This document shows, one piece after another, positions 35,675 to 44,519 of a stretch of 64,000 bases of DNA (position 1 is its first letter; each line of letters starts with the position of its first letter). Below the pieces are notes generated by a model. It was given only the letters and a program-made list of their open reading frames with translations. It was not told where the DNA came from and searched no databases. The stretch spans positions 1 to 64,000 of the forward strand of contig JAAOYA010000005.1 of NCBI GenBank assembly GCA_018221105.1, read 5' to 3'. A program made the translations under genes and the position numbers. Origin of the DNA: Candidatus Woesearchaeota archaeon (lineage in GTDB: Archaea; Nanobdellota; Nanobdellia; Woesearchaeales; JAAOYA01).

Positions 35675-37846
35675 TTATGGGGTGTAATCTTTTTCTAAAA
35701 TGTCTTTTATCAGTTTAGCTTTTTTTAATCCTATCTTTTCGACTTCTTGCAATTGTTCTAGTGAAGCGTTAACAATATTTTTTATTGTTTTAAACTTCTC
35801 TAATAATGGTTTTGCTAGTGTTGGCCCAACTCCTGGAAGAGATGCTATTATGTACTCTTGCAATTGTGCGTCTGTTATGGTTGGTTTTTGAGAGTGCAAT
35901 GCCACTTCTTTGAATTTGCTGGTTTGCTCTCTTTTTGCAATCATTGCTATTAACGCTGCAGTATCAAAAGAATTTTTTGTGGTGATTAATGGAACATTAA
36001 AACTTACAGTTATTGCTGCTAACGCTCCCCTTATTGCTTGAGAGTTAATATTTCTTAGTGAGTAAAGGTCCTCTTCACCCTCTATAATGAACAATGGCTT
36101 GCGATAATGTTTTTTTAATTGTTTGACTTGCTCGAGTAATCGCCCGTCAACAATAGAGTCTACAAAATCTTTTTTTGTTTTAAACTCTATAGCACAATCC
36201 TCAGATACTACGTAATCTCCAACAATTAATTGTTCTAGTTTTACTTTGCAATCCATGTTTAATAGTTCTTTTACTATCGCACTGCTTTTTTCTCTATAAT
36301 CAACAATTATTTTCGGGTTAGTTGTTGTTTTAGTGTACTTTTCTAAAGTTGTTGGAGTGCTTTTTTTTGTTAACACTAATTTATTTTTTAGCTCGCTTAG
36401 GCTGCGGTGCATTCTTTTTTCTTTGTGGTGACTGCTCCACTTATAAGCTTCGTCACGTGTGCCTTTAGTGTAAATCATTGTCACAATGCCTTTTTCTAAT
36501 CGACCTGTACGCCCACGTCTTTGCACTGTTCTTATGGCTGATGGTACTGGCTCGAAAAAAATCACGTTATCAACTGCTGGGATGTCAAGTCCTTCTTCTG
36601 CAACGCTTGTGGCTATTAACGCATCAAATTCATTATTTTTGAATTCTTCAATAATTTTTTTTTGTTCTTTTTGTGTTAGCCCTGTACCCTTTTTTTTTGC
36701 TTGTCCAACAAAAATTTTTGAAGTTATATTGACATTATCTAGTGTTTCTTTTATTTTTTTAGCAGTGTCACGGTATTGTGTGAAAATAATTGTTTTTTGG
36801 TTAGTGTTTTCTAGTAAGCTTTTGAGTTTTTGAAATTTCGGGTGCTCTACATTAGCATCATATAATTTTGTTGTGTAAGCGTAAGCTGTTTTCCAATCAA
36901 TGTCACTTGCAAGGTTTTTTGTGGCTTTTGTGCTGGTTGTTAGCGCTTCACCTTGAATTTTTTTGATGTACTCGTAGAGTGGTGTGATGCCTTGTGTTTC
37001 TATTAGTTCTAGGGCGTGCTGTATTTTTAGTGCTTGTGCACTAATAGATAATACTTGCATTTCTTCAAAGTTTTTCTCTCCAGAACGTATTTTTGCCTGA
37101 ATTTGTCCTTGAAGTTTTAATAATTCTAGTTTCCCAGAACCATTGATTGTCAAACCTGTTTTTTTTATTTCCCTGACTTTTTTATTATAACAATCTTGCA
37201 AAGTTTTTTGAATTCTTTTTAGTGTTGGCGTTAATTCTACAGGCTCCCAATTAATGTCAACTTTTTGAATGTATGATTTTACGTCAGGACTGTCAGAATC
37301 TCGAACTTCTATTGCTTCAATTAATAAATTGTCAATGACTTCTTGTATTGTTTGGTTGTCGCTTCCGGGACTAGCGCTTAATGCTAGTATTCGCTCATAA
37401 TTAGCTATTTTGTGGTATTGACGAGCTACAAAAACATAAGCGTAATCGCCTACTGCGCGGTGTGCTTCATCAAAAACTATTAGCGAGACTTCTTTTAGAT
37501 TAATTCTTTCATTTATGATGTCATTTTCTAAGCCTTGAGGAGTAGAGAAAAAGATTTTGGCTTCACTCCAAATTTCTTGTCTTTTTAGTGGTGGCACGCC
37601 ACCAGTGAAAACTGTTAAGTCATCTTCTTTGAAGGTTTGCAAAAATGTTTGATAATGTTGCTGCACAAGTGGTTTTGTTGGAGCCAAAAATAGTATTTTG
37701 CTATTAGGGTATTGTTTTAGACGATGTTTTGCCAGCATTAATGCAATAAGTGTTTTTCCCAGTCCTGTAGGCAGCACAACTAAAGTGTTTTTTGTTGTGG
37801 TAGTTGCAAAAATTGTTTGTTGATATAATCGTGGCTCTAATTTCAT
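35675..37846 (-). CDS. hef: Hef-type helicase/nuclease (XPF/FANCM family)
   Basis: A 723-residue protein for replication-fork repair. Order: superfamily 2 DEAH-type helicase (Walker A PTGLGKT at about 26-32, DEAH at about 125-128, motif VI QRRGRTGR at about 455), ERCC4 nuclease domain (about 510-650) and a tandem helix-hairpin-helix end (LPGVGPTLAKPLLEKF, VEKIGLKKAKLI). The nuclease signature ERKxxxD reads EFKTKKD here, so the Arg is Phe while the catalytic Glu, Lys and Asp remain. Divergent from the zinc-ribbon gene at 37938. Confidence 0.93.
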   Translation of the reverse strand: MKLEPRLYQQTIFATTTTKNTLVVLPTGLGKTLIALMLAKHRLKQYPNSKILFLAPTKPLVQQHYQTFLQTFKEDDLTVFTGGVPPLKRQEIWSEAKIFFSTPQGLENDIINERINLKEVSLIVFDEAHRAVGDYAYVFVARQYHKIANYERILALSASPGSDNQTIQEVIDNLLIEAIEVRDSDSPDVKSYIQKVDINWEPVELTPTLKRIQKTLQDCYNKKVREIKKTGLTINGSGKLELLKLQGQIQAKIRSGEKNFEEMQVLSISAQALKIQHALELIETQGITPLYEYIKKIQGEALTTSTKATKNLASDIDWKTAYAYTTKLYDANVEHPKFQKLKSLLENTNQKTIIFTQYRDTAKKIKETLDNVNITSKIFVGQAKKKGTGLTQKEQKKIIEEFKNNEFDALIATSVAEEGLDIPAVDNVIFFEPVPSAIRTVQRRGRTGRLEKGIVTMIYTKGTRDEAYKWSSHHKEKRMHRSLSELKNKLVLTKKSTPTTLEKYTKTTTNPKIIVDYREKSSAIVKELLNMDCKVKLEQLIVGDYVVSEDCAIEFKTKKDFVDSIVDGRLLEQVKQLKKHYRKPLFIIEGEEDLYSLRNINSQAIRGALAAITVSFNVPLITTKNSFDTAALIAMIAKREQTSKFKEVALHSQKPTITDAQLQEYIIASLPGVGPTLAKPLLEKFKTIKNIVNASLEQLQEVEKIGLKKAKLIKDILEKDYTP

Positions 37847-37937
37847 GAATATTGTAGTAGTGTTTTTTTATTTAAAAACTTGGCGTGCGCTTGACCAGTG
37901 AGAAAACCTTTTATAAAACTCTAATTTTGTGTGATTT

Positions 37938-38285
37938 ATGGCTAGAAAGGTTTATGGGCAGAGCAAAAATGAAAAATGCTATTTTTGCAATAAATTGTCT
38001 TTTGAGCGTAACACGCAGGGTTTTATAGTGTGCCAAGAGCACAAAAATAAGCCAGTAGAAGATATTCGTTGTGTTTGTGGCTCTTGGCTTGAAGCCAAAA
38101 CTTCAAAATGGGGAGCTTTTTTTGTTTGTTCCAATTGCGGTCCAATATCGCTTGCTAAAGCACTGCATTTGCGTTCAAGTGAAGGTTATAACGTTAATAA
38201 AAAATTCAAGCAAAAAAAAGAGATAGTTTATGAAAAAAATAAGATTTACACATTAAAAGAGTTAGAAGAATTGTGGAGTCAATAA
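37938..38285 (+). CDS. Small zinc-ribbon protein
   Basis: A 115-residue protein with CYFCNK, CQEH, CVCGSW and CSNCGP motifs, enough for two zinc knuckles. The N-terminus is basic and the C-terminus helical. It may bind nucleic acid; no named family. TATA box TTTTATAAAA at 37909-37918, with an upstream GAAAACC, puts the start about 20 bases downstream of the expected transcription start. Confidence 0.7.
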   Translation: MARKVYGQSKNEKCYFCNKLSFERNTQGFIVCQEHKNKPVEDIRCVCGSWLEAKTSKWGAFFVCSNCGPISLAKALHLRSSEGYNVNKKFKQKKEIVYEKNKIYTLKELEELWSQ

Positions 38286-38803
38286 TCATGTCCTGGAGCT
38301 AGTATTTTGTGATCTAATTCTACTAGTTTTAGTATGCTCTCTTGTTGTTTTTGTGGTTGTGAAAAAGGCAGGTCTGTTCTGCCAAGAATTTTCTTGTCAA
38401 AAATTGTGTCTCCGCTGAACAATATCTTGTTTTCTTTATCGTATAAACAAATGCACCCGCCAGTGTGGCCTGGAGTGTGAATGACTTGTAAATTGCAAAT
38501 TTCGTCTTGTAATGGCTCGATTTTTTTTGGTTTGAAGTGGTTTGCTGTTTCTTCTTTTAGTATTGATAATTTTGAATCCTCTTGCCAATCTTTGATTTCT
38601 TTTTCGTGTGCGTAAAATGTCGCGTTTTCAAACAAATCCCAATTACCAATGTGATCGTAGTGTAAATGTGTGAAAACCACAGATTTTATGTCTTTTGGGT
38701 TGACTAGTGGGGCTAGAAATCTCATGATTTCTTGGCGGTCTTTGCGATCTCCAGTATCAATTAATAATTGACATTTTTTTATGTAGTACAGGTTAGCATT
38801 CAA
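38279..38803 (-). CDS. Metallo-beta-lactamase fold hydrolase (start uncertain)
   Basis: Motifs THLHYDHIGNW (HxHxDH), HTPGHTGGCICL, FSGDTIF with the bridging Asp and LAPGHDY at the C-terminus define a glyoxalase II-like MBL hydrolase. From the TTG at 38803 it is 174 residues, but the upstream frame encodes KLADGVYKIS, which is the usual first strand of the fold. No ATG, GTG or TTG exists between that and the stop at about 38868, so translation may begin at an ATT or ATA codon near 38854, inside the 3' end of the next gene. Last 7 bases overlap the 3' end of the zinc-ribbon gene. Confidence 0.75.
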   Translation of the reverse strand: MNANLYYIKKCQLLIDTGDRKDRQEIMRFLAPLVNPKDIKSVVFTHLHYDHIGNWDLFENATFYAHEKEIKDWQEDSKLSILKEETANHFKPKKIEPLQDEICNLQVIHTPGHTGGCICLYDKENKILFSGDTIFDKKILGRTDLPFSQPQKQQESILKLVELDHKILAPGHDY

Positions 38804-38838
38804 ACTTATTTTGTAGACTCCGTCAGCTAGTTTTGCGA

Positions 38839-39162
38839 CTATTTTTTTGATAATATCAACCCCGCGTCAACCGCTTTGTATGAAAGAGAACTTACTACTA
38901 AAAATATTATCAGAAATGGTATTGAATGAGTATAATGACCCATCATAAAACCTATCAGAAACCCTAATATTATGATTCTTAGTGGCGTTTTCTTGCTTTT
39001 TTGCTCTGCTAATAGCACTCCTGCCATAAAAGCAAACAAGATTAGTAATATGTATGATACTAACATGTTTTGCGCGCTCACTGAAAAAATCAATCCTATT
39101 GCTAAAAGTAATGCAAATGATAGTTCTACCCAGTAAACGTGCAAGTTTGCCTTTTTGTTCAT
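38839..39162 (-). CDS. Four-helix membrane protein, unknown
   Basis: A 107-residue protein with four hydrophobic segments separated by short loops. It overlaps the probable 5' end of the MBL hydrolase gene, so the two are one transcript. No recognisable family. Confidence 0.6.
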   Translation of the reverse strand: MNKKANLHVYWVELSFALLLAIGLIFSVSAQNMLVSYILLILFAFMAGVLLAEQKSKKTPLRIIILGFLIGFMMGHYTHSIPFLIIFLVVSSLSYKAVDAGLILSKK

Positions 39163-39240
39163 TTTAAGTTGCGTTTTGTTTGTTTATTTAATAGTTTTAT
39201 TGTACAAAAGCTTAAATATAGCGCTGGATTTGCAAAATTT

Positions 39241-39648
39241 ATGGATTATGAAAAAATGTTAAAGCGTGGACGCGACAAATTACCAAAAGTTGTTTTTGAG
39301 CGTGAGCGCTTTGAAATTCCAAAAGTTAGCGGTCACATTCAAGGCAATAAAACTGTGATTAACAATTTTTCGCAAATTGCACAGTACTTGCACCGTGACG
39401 TGATACACTTACAAAAGTATCTTTCGCGTGAATTGGCAGCTCCTGGTAATTTGACATCTACTGCGCTGATTTTGAATACTAAAATTCCTGCGGCCAGGAT
39501 TAATGAAAAAATTCGCCAGTACGCTAATGAATTTGTTCTATGTAGTGATTGTGGAAAACCTGATACAGTACTTGAAAAGGATAAAACACTCACTTTTATC
39601 AAATGCACTGCTTGTGGTGCCAAGCATCACGTGAAAACAAAAATTTAA
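39241..39648 (+). CDS. Translation initiation factor aIF2 subunit beta
   Basis: A 135-residue protein. N-terminal helix (MDYEKMLKRGRDKLP) binds aIF2-gamma, the central domain contains the conserved TVINNFSQIA and YLSRELAAPG, and the C-terminal zinc ribbon has C-x2-C...C-x2-C (LCSDCGKPD, KCTACGAKHH). Part of the initiator-tRNA delivery complex. The ATG at 39241 gives the standard length. The following DUF424 gene is the usual archaeal neighbour. Confidence 0.96.
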   Translation: MDYEKMLKRGRDKLPKVVFERERFEIPKVSGHIQGNKTVINNFSQIAQYLHRDVIHLQKYLSRELAAPGNLTSTALILNTKIPAARINEKIRQYANEFVLCSDCGKPDTVLEKDKTLTFIKCTACGAKHHVKTKI

Positions 39649-39649
39649 G

Positions 39650-39946
39650 ATGATTGTCAAAAAGCATACATCTAGTGGTAAGTTGTTGCTCGCGGTGTGT
39701 GATTCTGAAATTTTGGGTAAGAAGTTTAGTGAAGGTTCTAAAGTTGTTGATGTATCTGCTAGTTTTTACGGCGGCGATGAAGTCTCAGTTGATGAATTTT
39801 TGAAGTTATTATCTCAAGCTTATATGATTAATGCTGTTGGTAATGAGTGTGTTGGGCTTTTGGTTAATAATGGTTTTGTTGATAGTTCTAATGTGTTAAT
39901 GATTGATGGTGTTAAGTGCGCCCAATGCCTGATGGAAAAACACTAA
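39650..39946 (+). CDS. DUF424 family protein
   Basis: A 98-residue protein with the family pattern VAVCDSEILGKKF-like start, FYGG-D near the middle, and AVGNECVGLLVNNGFVD near residue 62. DUF424 proteins are archaeal and encoded beside aIF2-beta, suggesting a role around tRNA or initiation. The start overlaps the aIF2-beta stop region by spacing of one base. It is the last core gene before the island. Confidence 0.88.
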   Translation: MIVKKHTSSGKLLLAVCDSEILGKKFSEGSKVVDVSASFYGGDEVSVDEFLKLLSQAYMINAVGNECVGLLVNNGFVDSSNVLMIDGVKCAQCLMEKH

Positions 39947-40303
39947 TTCAAGCGGAAAACCTACGGAGAAGCCTGGAAAACCCGAAATTCTATAGTTTTT
40001 TGGCTTGTTATGGTTTTCGTACGCGTAAATATTGTTGTTACTATAAAGTAACGAAATAGTAGAAAGTTTTATATATTAGCGTACTTTCACCGTCATAAAC
40101 ACATTACGCGCATTCGATAACACCCACGAGAACATTAAGAGCTAAAAAGCCCGCTCTCAAAGGCTATTCGAACAAAACCTTACAAAAAACAGTCAAATCC
40201 CAAAAGATTGATTGAAATTAAGGCCTGGAAAACGTGAAATAACAACAAACTAACTCACGAAATTAACTAGTACAAACTATGTTCTACAAAAAAGGAGGTT
40301 TTC
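39947..40303 (+). promoter_or_regulatory. Island module 1 promoter and long leader
   Basis: A 357-base gap without a gene. It contains GGAAAACCCGAAA (39975-39987) and GGAAAACGTGAAA (40227-40239), an inverted repeat GTTACT-ATAA-AGTAAC (40037-40052) and a TATA box TTTTATATATTA (40067-40078). Transcription from the TATA would give a leader of about 200 bases before the first ORF at 40304. The same 12-base TATA starts module 2. Confidence 0.55.
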
Positions 40304-40435
40304 ATGCAAGGGATGATTTTCTTCAGTTTCTTCGCAGCTATAGGATTGATCTTTATTTCTATAGCAATTCTCTGTCTTGTGCGCTCTACTATCAAAAGTC
40401 TTTTTCAGCTAGCCAAAAGAGTGCTGACAACATAA
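40304..40435 (+). CDS. 43-residue single-helix membrane peptide
   Basis: ATG eight bases after AAAAGGAGG. One hydrophobic helix (residues 4-27), then a short basic tail. First gene of island module 1. Unknown function. Confidence 0.65.
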   Translation: MQGMIFFSFFAAIGLIFISIAILCLVRSTIKSLFQLAKRVLTT

Positions 40436-40482
40436 AACAAGAACTGTTGTGACGAATCACAACAACAAAAAAGGAGGAAGTA

Positions 40483-40935
40483 ATGAAAAAGTTTATTATA
40501 CTACTCGCTCTTGCTTTTATGTCTGCCGTAATAATGGCAACGTACTACAACGCGTGGAATATCTGGGCAAAAATAGTATGGTCCAGACCACTACCTTCAA
40601 CTTTATTCGCTCGAGCACAACTGGCTTTTGTAATTATTTCAATTGCCGCCATCATCATCGGAATGTTCCCAGTATTTTTTAAGATGGGGACTAGCAAAAA
40701 AGCCAATACTAAACAATTGCTCGGCACCATCTGCACCATAGGTTTTATGATCGTTTGGTTTATTGGAACGTTTCACTGCATTTTTCAAGTCTTAGACTGG
40801 GCTGTGCTGGGCAAGAAAATAACCAGCCCTTACGAATTATTTATTGCTGAAGCAATGTTTACCGGCGTGTTAATCGCGATAATTAGTGTTACATTTCGTG
40901 ATTCGTTTAAGCATTTGCGTTCAACAGCACAGTAA
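40483..40935 (+). CDS. Four-helix membrane protein, unknown
   Basis: A 150-residue protein with hydrophobic segments at about 4-22, 47-68, 80-102 and 120-138 and a His/Arg tail. AAAAAGGAGG lies just before the ATG. No family recognised. Confidence 0.65.
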   Translation: MKKFIILLALAFMSAVIMATYYNAWNIWAKIVWSRPLPSTLFARAQLAFVIISIAAIIIGMFPVFFKMGTSKKANTKQLLGTICTIGFMIVWFIGTFHCIFQVLDWAVLGKKITSPYELFIAEAMFTGVLIAIISVTFRDSFKHLRSTAQ

Positions 40936-40984
40936 AAAAATGCAGTTGTGCTAGACACAAAAAGAAAAATAAAGGAGGTTTAAC

Positions 40985-41332
40985 ATGTTAAATGATACTA
41001 TCGTTTGCTCCATCATCATATCAACCATAATGTTCATCGGTCCTGTGCGCTGGTGGCAACACTACGTCAACGCCGGCAAAGGCCAGAAGCTATTTCAACA
41101 TGTCTTCAACTTCGCGCTATGGATTGGCATCTTTGCACTGCTGACCTACCAAGTCTGGCTGGATTACAACAACAACGCTATTGTAAACGATTCTCTCACT
41201 CACTGGCTTCTCATAATCGTTATTCCAATGCTGACCAGCTTTATAGGCAATGCCTTCTGGTATTGGATTATCAATTACACAAAGATTGGCCAGGACTCAG
41301 TGCCAAGATCGCGTCCGATAAACTGCCAATAA
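40985..41332 (+). CDS. Three-helix membrane protein, unknown
   Basis: A 115-residue protein with three hydrophobic segments (about 4-20, 37-54, 72-95). AAAGGAGG seven bases before ATG. Overlapping frames here are shadows. Confidence 0.6.
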   Translation: MLNDTIVCSIIISTIMFIGPVRWWQHYVNAGKGQKLFQHVFNFALWIGIFALLTYQVWLDYNNNAIVNDSLTHWLLIIVIPMLTSFIGNAFWYWIINYTKIGQDSVPRSRPINCQ

Positions 41333-41337
41333 ACATA

Positions 41338-41402
41338 TTCGGCTTTTCGAACAACTCCCAATCCGTTACTTCTTTCAGGTTGGGAGGATTCGACAAGTCG
41401 AA
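41338..41402 (+). ncRNA. Intercistronic hairpin
   Basis: Stacked stems TTCGGCTT/AAGTCGAA, TCGAA/TTCGA and CTCCCAA/TTGGGAG around an 18-base loop, between two ORFs. Probably a processing or stability element of the mRNA. Confidence 0.5.
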
Positions 41403-41430
41403 AATAAAACTTATTTCAAGGAGGTTTATT

Positions 41431-41964
41431 ATGAGACCAAGATTGTTTGAAGTAACACTGGTAATGCTTACAATGCTAATCCTGCTTGGTATTGTCTCGT
41501 ATAAGGTCTTCGAGTTCGAAAACTACCAAGCTATCGAAGTCCTCGAGCAAAAAACCAAGATAATATCGGCACAGGCAAGCTTTTCCAAGTACGATAAGAA
41601 CCTTAAAGTCTATGAAGATATTGTCTTTGGGCTACTTAATGATTATAACAAAGACCTCAAAGATGACGCTGTAAAAGTCGCCTGGTGGACTGAAAAGCTT
41701 GAAGGTCTTGAGACAAGCCTGGTAGAGCTTGACAGTAGAAAGATATTGTTTGAGCGCAATCACCCTGACTATCAGACTTTACTACCGGAGTATGCCAAAA
41801 GGACAACAGAGCTTTTCATTGCTTTAGAAAGACTAGTGGTTATCGAACTTGAAGGGCGAAAAGTTCTCCCACCTGGTTTTTTTGAGTCAAAACTTTCTCG
41901 TGAGATTGCTTGGTCTTATCAATTTATTACTGATTACACAATGATGCTTCAAGAAAAAAGTTAA
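41431..41964 (+). CDS. Membrane-anchored helical protein, unknown
   Basis: A 177-residue protein from the ATG at 41431, which follows AAGGAGG. One transmembrane helix (8-26), then an entirely helical soluble part with heptad-like spacing. The frame is open much further upstream, but that part is a shadow of the previous gene and of the hairpin. Confidence 0.65.
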   Translation: MRPRLFEVTLVMLTMLILLGIVSYKVFEFENYQAIEVLEQKTKIISAQASFSKYDKNLKVYEDIVFGLLNDYNKDLKDDAVKVAWWTEKLEGLETSLVELDSRKILFERNHPDYQTLLPEYAKRTTELFIALERLVVIELEGRKVLPPGFFESKLSREIAWSYQFITDYTMMLQEKS

Positions 41965-41996
41965 CAAGTCTTCGCCCAAAAATAAAGGAGAATATC

Positions 41997-42392
41997 ATGA
42001 AAACTTTGTGGATTTTCACTTTCTTTTCTTTAATTGCCGCTATCATCATCTCGATTTGCTCGTTTTACGTTTCTGTTAAATTACAAGAAACTGTTGGCGA
42101 GCTAGCCGATAAAAACAAGGCCGAGCAGGAACATATAATTCTCGGTTTAGCTCAGCTAGTTTTAATACTTGGACTGTTCATCTTAGGAATTTATTTTTCA
42201 GTAAAGCTTGGCAGTTTCAAGTACGTAACAATAACCTTGGGTCTTATTGCAGCATCACAAATACCTTCAGCATCACACGAAGATGATCAAGAAGCAGAAC
42301 AATCGTTGCAACCCTCAAGGCGAAGCAACAAGTTACATACTGTAATATATGCTGCAATGGGTTTTTTTGGCGCTGCAGTATTGCTGCCCTAA
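41997..42392 (+). CDS. Small membrane protein, unknown
   Basis: A 131-residue protein: hydrophobic helices at 4-27, 48-68, 76-86 (weak) and 112-130, with a charged loop (HEDDQEAEQSLQPSRRSN) in between. AAAGGAG before ATG. Confidence 0.6.
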   Translation: MKTLWIFTFFSLIAAIIISICSFYVSVKLQETVGELADKNKAEQEHIILGLAQLVLILGLFILGIYFSVKLGSFKYVTITLGLIAASQIPSASHEDDQEAEQSLQPSRRSNKLHTVIYAAMGFFGAAVLLP

Positions 42393-42420
42393 CTCTTTAC
42401 AATAACAAAGGAGGAGAATT

Positions 42421-42756
42421 ATGGAACAATTACTTATAGGTTTTTTCGCGCTCATCGGTATCTGTACTGTTTTCTGGGCTGGTTATCAGCTGATAAAGCT
42501 CGCAGTTGAGAGCTCTTTCAAGGCCAAAAAAGATCACAAGCTCAGCTTCGCTCTATACCTGGGCGGAACAGTCCTTACAGGTCTGGGTATGTTGAGCGTG
42601 CCATTGCTTGAGGTTGTCGGCTTTGGTCCGAAAAGCTTCACTCCTGCTGAAGAATTACTCCCGGGAGCTGCTTTTTTCACTCTCATAGCTGTTGGTTTAA
42701 TGAGGATATTTCTTTCTGATCACTTCAAAAAGCAGGCCAAAGAAGCCACTTCTTAA
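42421..42756 (+). CDS. Three-helix membrane protein, unknown
   Basis: A 111-residue protein with hydrophobic segments at about 4-28, 43-65 and 82-98, basic ends. AAAGGAGG before the ATG. The following 160 bases hold a structured RNA. Confidence 0.6.
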   Translation: MEQLLIGFFALIGICTVFWAGYQLIKLAVESSFKAKKDHKLSFALYLGGTVLTGLGMLSVPLLEVVGFGPKSFTPAEELLPGAAFFTLIAVGLMRIFLSDHFKKQAKEATS

Positions 42757-42767
42757 CTGTTGAACCT

Positions 42768-42873
42768 AAGAGACCAACTGGGTTGGTCTCTTGCGAGCTC
42801 TCGGTCATTGACTGGCAGCGGTAACCCTTTCTCCCCTCCTTAAAAGTCCTGCTGGGTGATTGATTGCTCGCAA
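42768..42873 (+). ncRNA. Structured intercistronic RNA
   Basis: A perfect 11-bp hairpin AAGAGACCAAC-TGG-GTTGGTCTCTT (42768-42792) abuts TTGCGAGC (42791-42798), which pairs with GCTCGCAA (42866-42873). No ORF. Either a terminator/leader structure or a small RNA. Confidence 0.5.
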
Positions 42874-42918
42874 AAGATCAATCCAACGAACAATATAATA
42901 TTAAAAGGAGATTCAACA

Positions 42919-43200
42919 ATGAAACAAATTACTGATTCACAATGGACAAGTATAGCGGAGCAGCACTCTGATACCATTACCAAAATCGAAAAAGCAGTAA
43001 TTGGAGAATTGGACTGTTCTGTTGTTGTAACAAAGCAAGATGTAGGTCTCAAGTACTTGAAACTTATCATGAAATCTGCCGATCCTCCCGTGCAAGTTGT
43101 GTTACTGTATCATCTTTGCAAGGCATTTCATGATAATCCTTGCCAGCACGTTATCGAAGAAAAAGTTTTAGAAGCCTCAAGTGGAGCGTCGCACCATTAA
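42919..43200 (+). CDS. Small soluble helical protein, unknown
   Basis: A 93-residue protein without membrane segments (ITDSQWTSIAEQHSDTITK, CSVVVTKQDVGLKYLKLI, ending GASHH). Starts at the ATG nine bases after AAAAGGAG. The longer open frame starts in the structured RNA and is unlikely. Confidence 0.6.
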   Translation: MKQITDSQWTSIAEQHSDTITKIEKAVIGELDCSVVVTKQDVGLKYLKLIMKSADPPVQVVLLYHLCKAFHDNPCQHVIEEKVLEASSGASHH

Positions 43201-43231
43201 ATAAAACTTTTTAGGAAAAGGAGGTTTTGTT

Positions 43232-43843
43232 ATGGCTATTGCTTTTAGTTTGTTGTTCATCATGGTGTTGTTTTTTATCAGCACTGAAGTTTTCAGACAG
43301 TTAAAGAACGTGAAATCTCCTGGCAAGTCCTTTATTTTTCTTACTTGTTATATTACCATTTGGACTTTTGTTGCTTGGTTTTCAATAACACTTTTTTACA
43401 CTGTCACAATCAATGATTTATACAATCTTTTTGTTGGCGCGTGGTTGATGTTTATCTGTGCTTCTACAATAGTATTTTTTGCTGATATAACTCTCAACCG
43501 AGAACTTTCAATTTTCACATTTACAATACAATTACCCGGTTTTGCAGCGTCAATTTTTGCTGGAATCATGGCTTTTTTGTTTATTGATTGGGGTTGGTCG
43601 TTAGCGAAAAATTATGAACAAGTAAAAGCCGACCCTATACTATCAAAATTGACAACAGTTGTTTTGGCTGTTGTGGCAATTCTTTTTTGGCTTTCTATAG
43701 ATAGAAGTTTGTCGAAAAAGTTTGACAAGTCTTTTGCCAAAAAAGATGTGTTTTCTGGCGATAGAATTATTATCAAAAAGGTTGTTTTCAAGCGCAACCT
43801 TGCAATCATAGTAATAACGTGTTTTCTGGCATTCATTCTATAA
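43232..43843 (+). CDS. Polytopic membrane protein, unknown
   Basis: A 203-residue protein with about six hydrophobic segments and a basic loop (SLSKKFDKSFAKKDVF) before the last. AAAAGGAGG before ATG. No family recognised. Confidence 0.65.
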   Translation: MAIAFSLLFIMVLFFISTEVFRQLKNVKSPGKSFIFLTCYITIWTFVAWFSITLFYTVTINDLYNLFVGAWLMFICASTIVFFADITLNRELSIFTFTIQLPGFAASIFAGIMAFLFIDWGWSLAKNYEQVKADPILSKLTTVVLAVVAILFWLSIDRSLSKKFDKSFAKKDVFSGDRIIIKKVVFKRNLAIIVITCFLAFIL

Positions 43844-43863
43844 TTAAAAGGAGGTGTGTTGTT

Positions 43864-44499
43864 ATGGCAAAAAAACAGTATGTTTGGCTTGTGTGTAATG
43901 AGTGCGGCAATAAAAAGGGTGGTCGTGCGACGGCCTACCAGCAACATGAACAAGGTTACCTTGATACGCACTGCAACAAATGTCACAAGAGTACCCGCCA
44001 CGATATCCATAGTAGGCGACACGAAGCAGCGCAAAGAAGTAAGACTTTAATATCTGCGCTAGCAATAGTGATGCTTACGGTGCTAATCCTTCCTTCAATA
44101 ACCTTTGCTACAGGTCCACAACTCGCCATTATTGTTGATGATCAAGTATTTTATGACCAGCAAGAAATGCTTGTTGATCCTCTTGACAAGTATGACATCA
44201 AAGTCACAATTGGCGACCTCCCAATCTTCGTTGTTTTCGAGCCTGGGCTTTTTGAAGAAGACATCGATGATTATGCAACTACAGTTTACGAACGTTCCAA
44301 GAGCAAGCGCTTAAAAAATGGCGGCGTACTGCTAGTTTTTAGCGATCACGATGTCGTTGGCGTTCAAGGTAATAAAGTCACTGTTCAAGTTCGCCAGCAA
44401 GTAAACAAAAAAGCTCTCGACCATCTCTTAGTAGACATTTATGTGTTGGCAGTCTGGGACGTCATCGACGTCTTGAAAATCATGCTCTTTGAAGAATAA
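43864..44499 (+). CDS. Zinc-ribbon protein with one membrane helix
   Basis: A 211-residue protein. N-terminal zinc ribbon VCNECGNKKGG plus HCNKCHKSTRH (C-x2-C, 23-base-pair-scale loop, C-x2-C), resembling ribosomal L44/L33-type ribbons. A transmembrane helix at about 62-82 is followed by an external alpha/beta domain of 125 residues. The ATG at 43864 follows AAAAGGAGG; upstream open frame ignored. Confidence 0.65.
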   Translation: MAKKQYVWLVCNECGNKKGGRATAYQQHEQGYLDTHCNKCHKSTRHDIHSRRHEAAQRSKTLISALAIVMLTVLILPSITFATGPQLAIIVDDQVFYDQQEMLVDPLDKYDIKVTIGDLPIFVVFEPGLFEEDIDDYATTVYERSKSKRLKNGGVLLVFSDHDVVGVQGNKVTVQVRQQVNKKALDHLLVDIYVLAVWDVIDVLKIMLFEE

Positions 44500-44519
44500 A
44501 AAAAGGAGGTGATACTATA

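Noticed and set aside
41005-41430. Upstream extension of the gene at 41431 (319 codons in total)
   Set aside because: Out of frame with the real gene at 40985 and passes through the hairpin at 41338-41402; the ATG at 41431 has the ribosome site.
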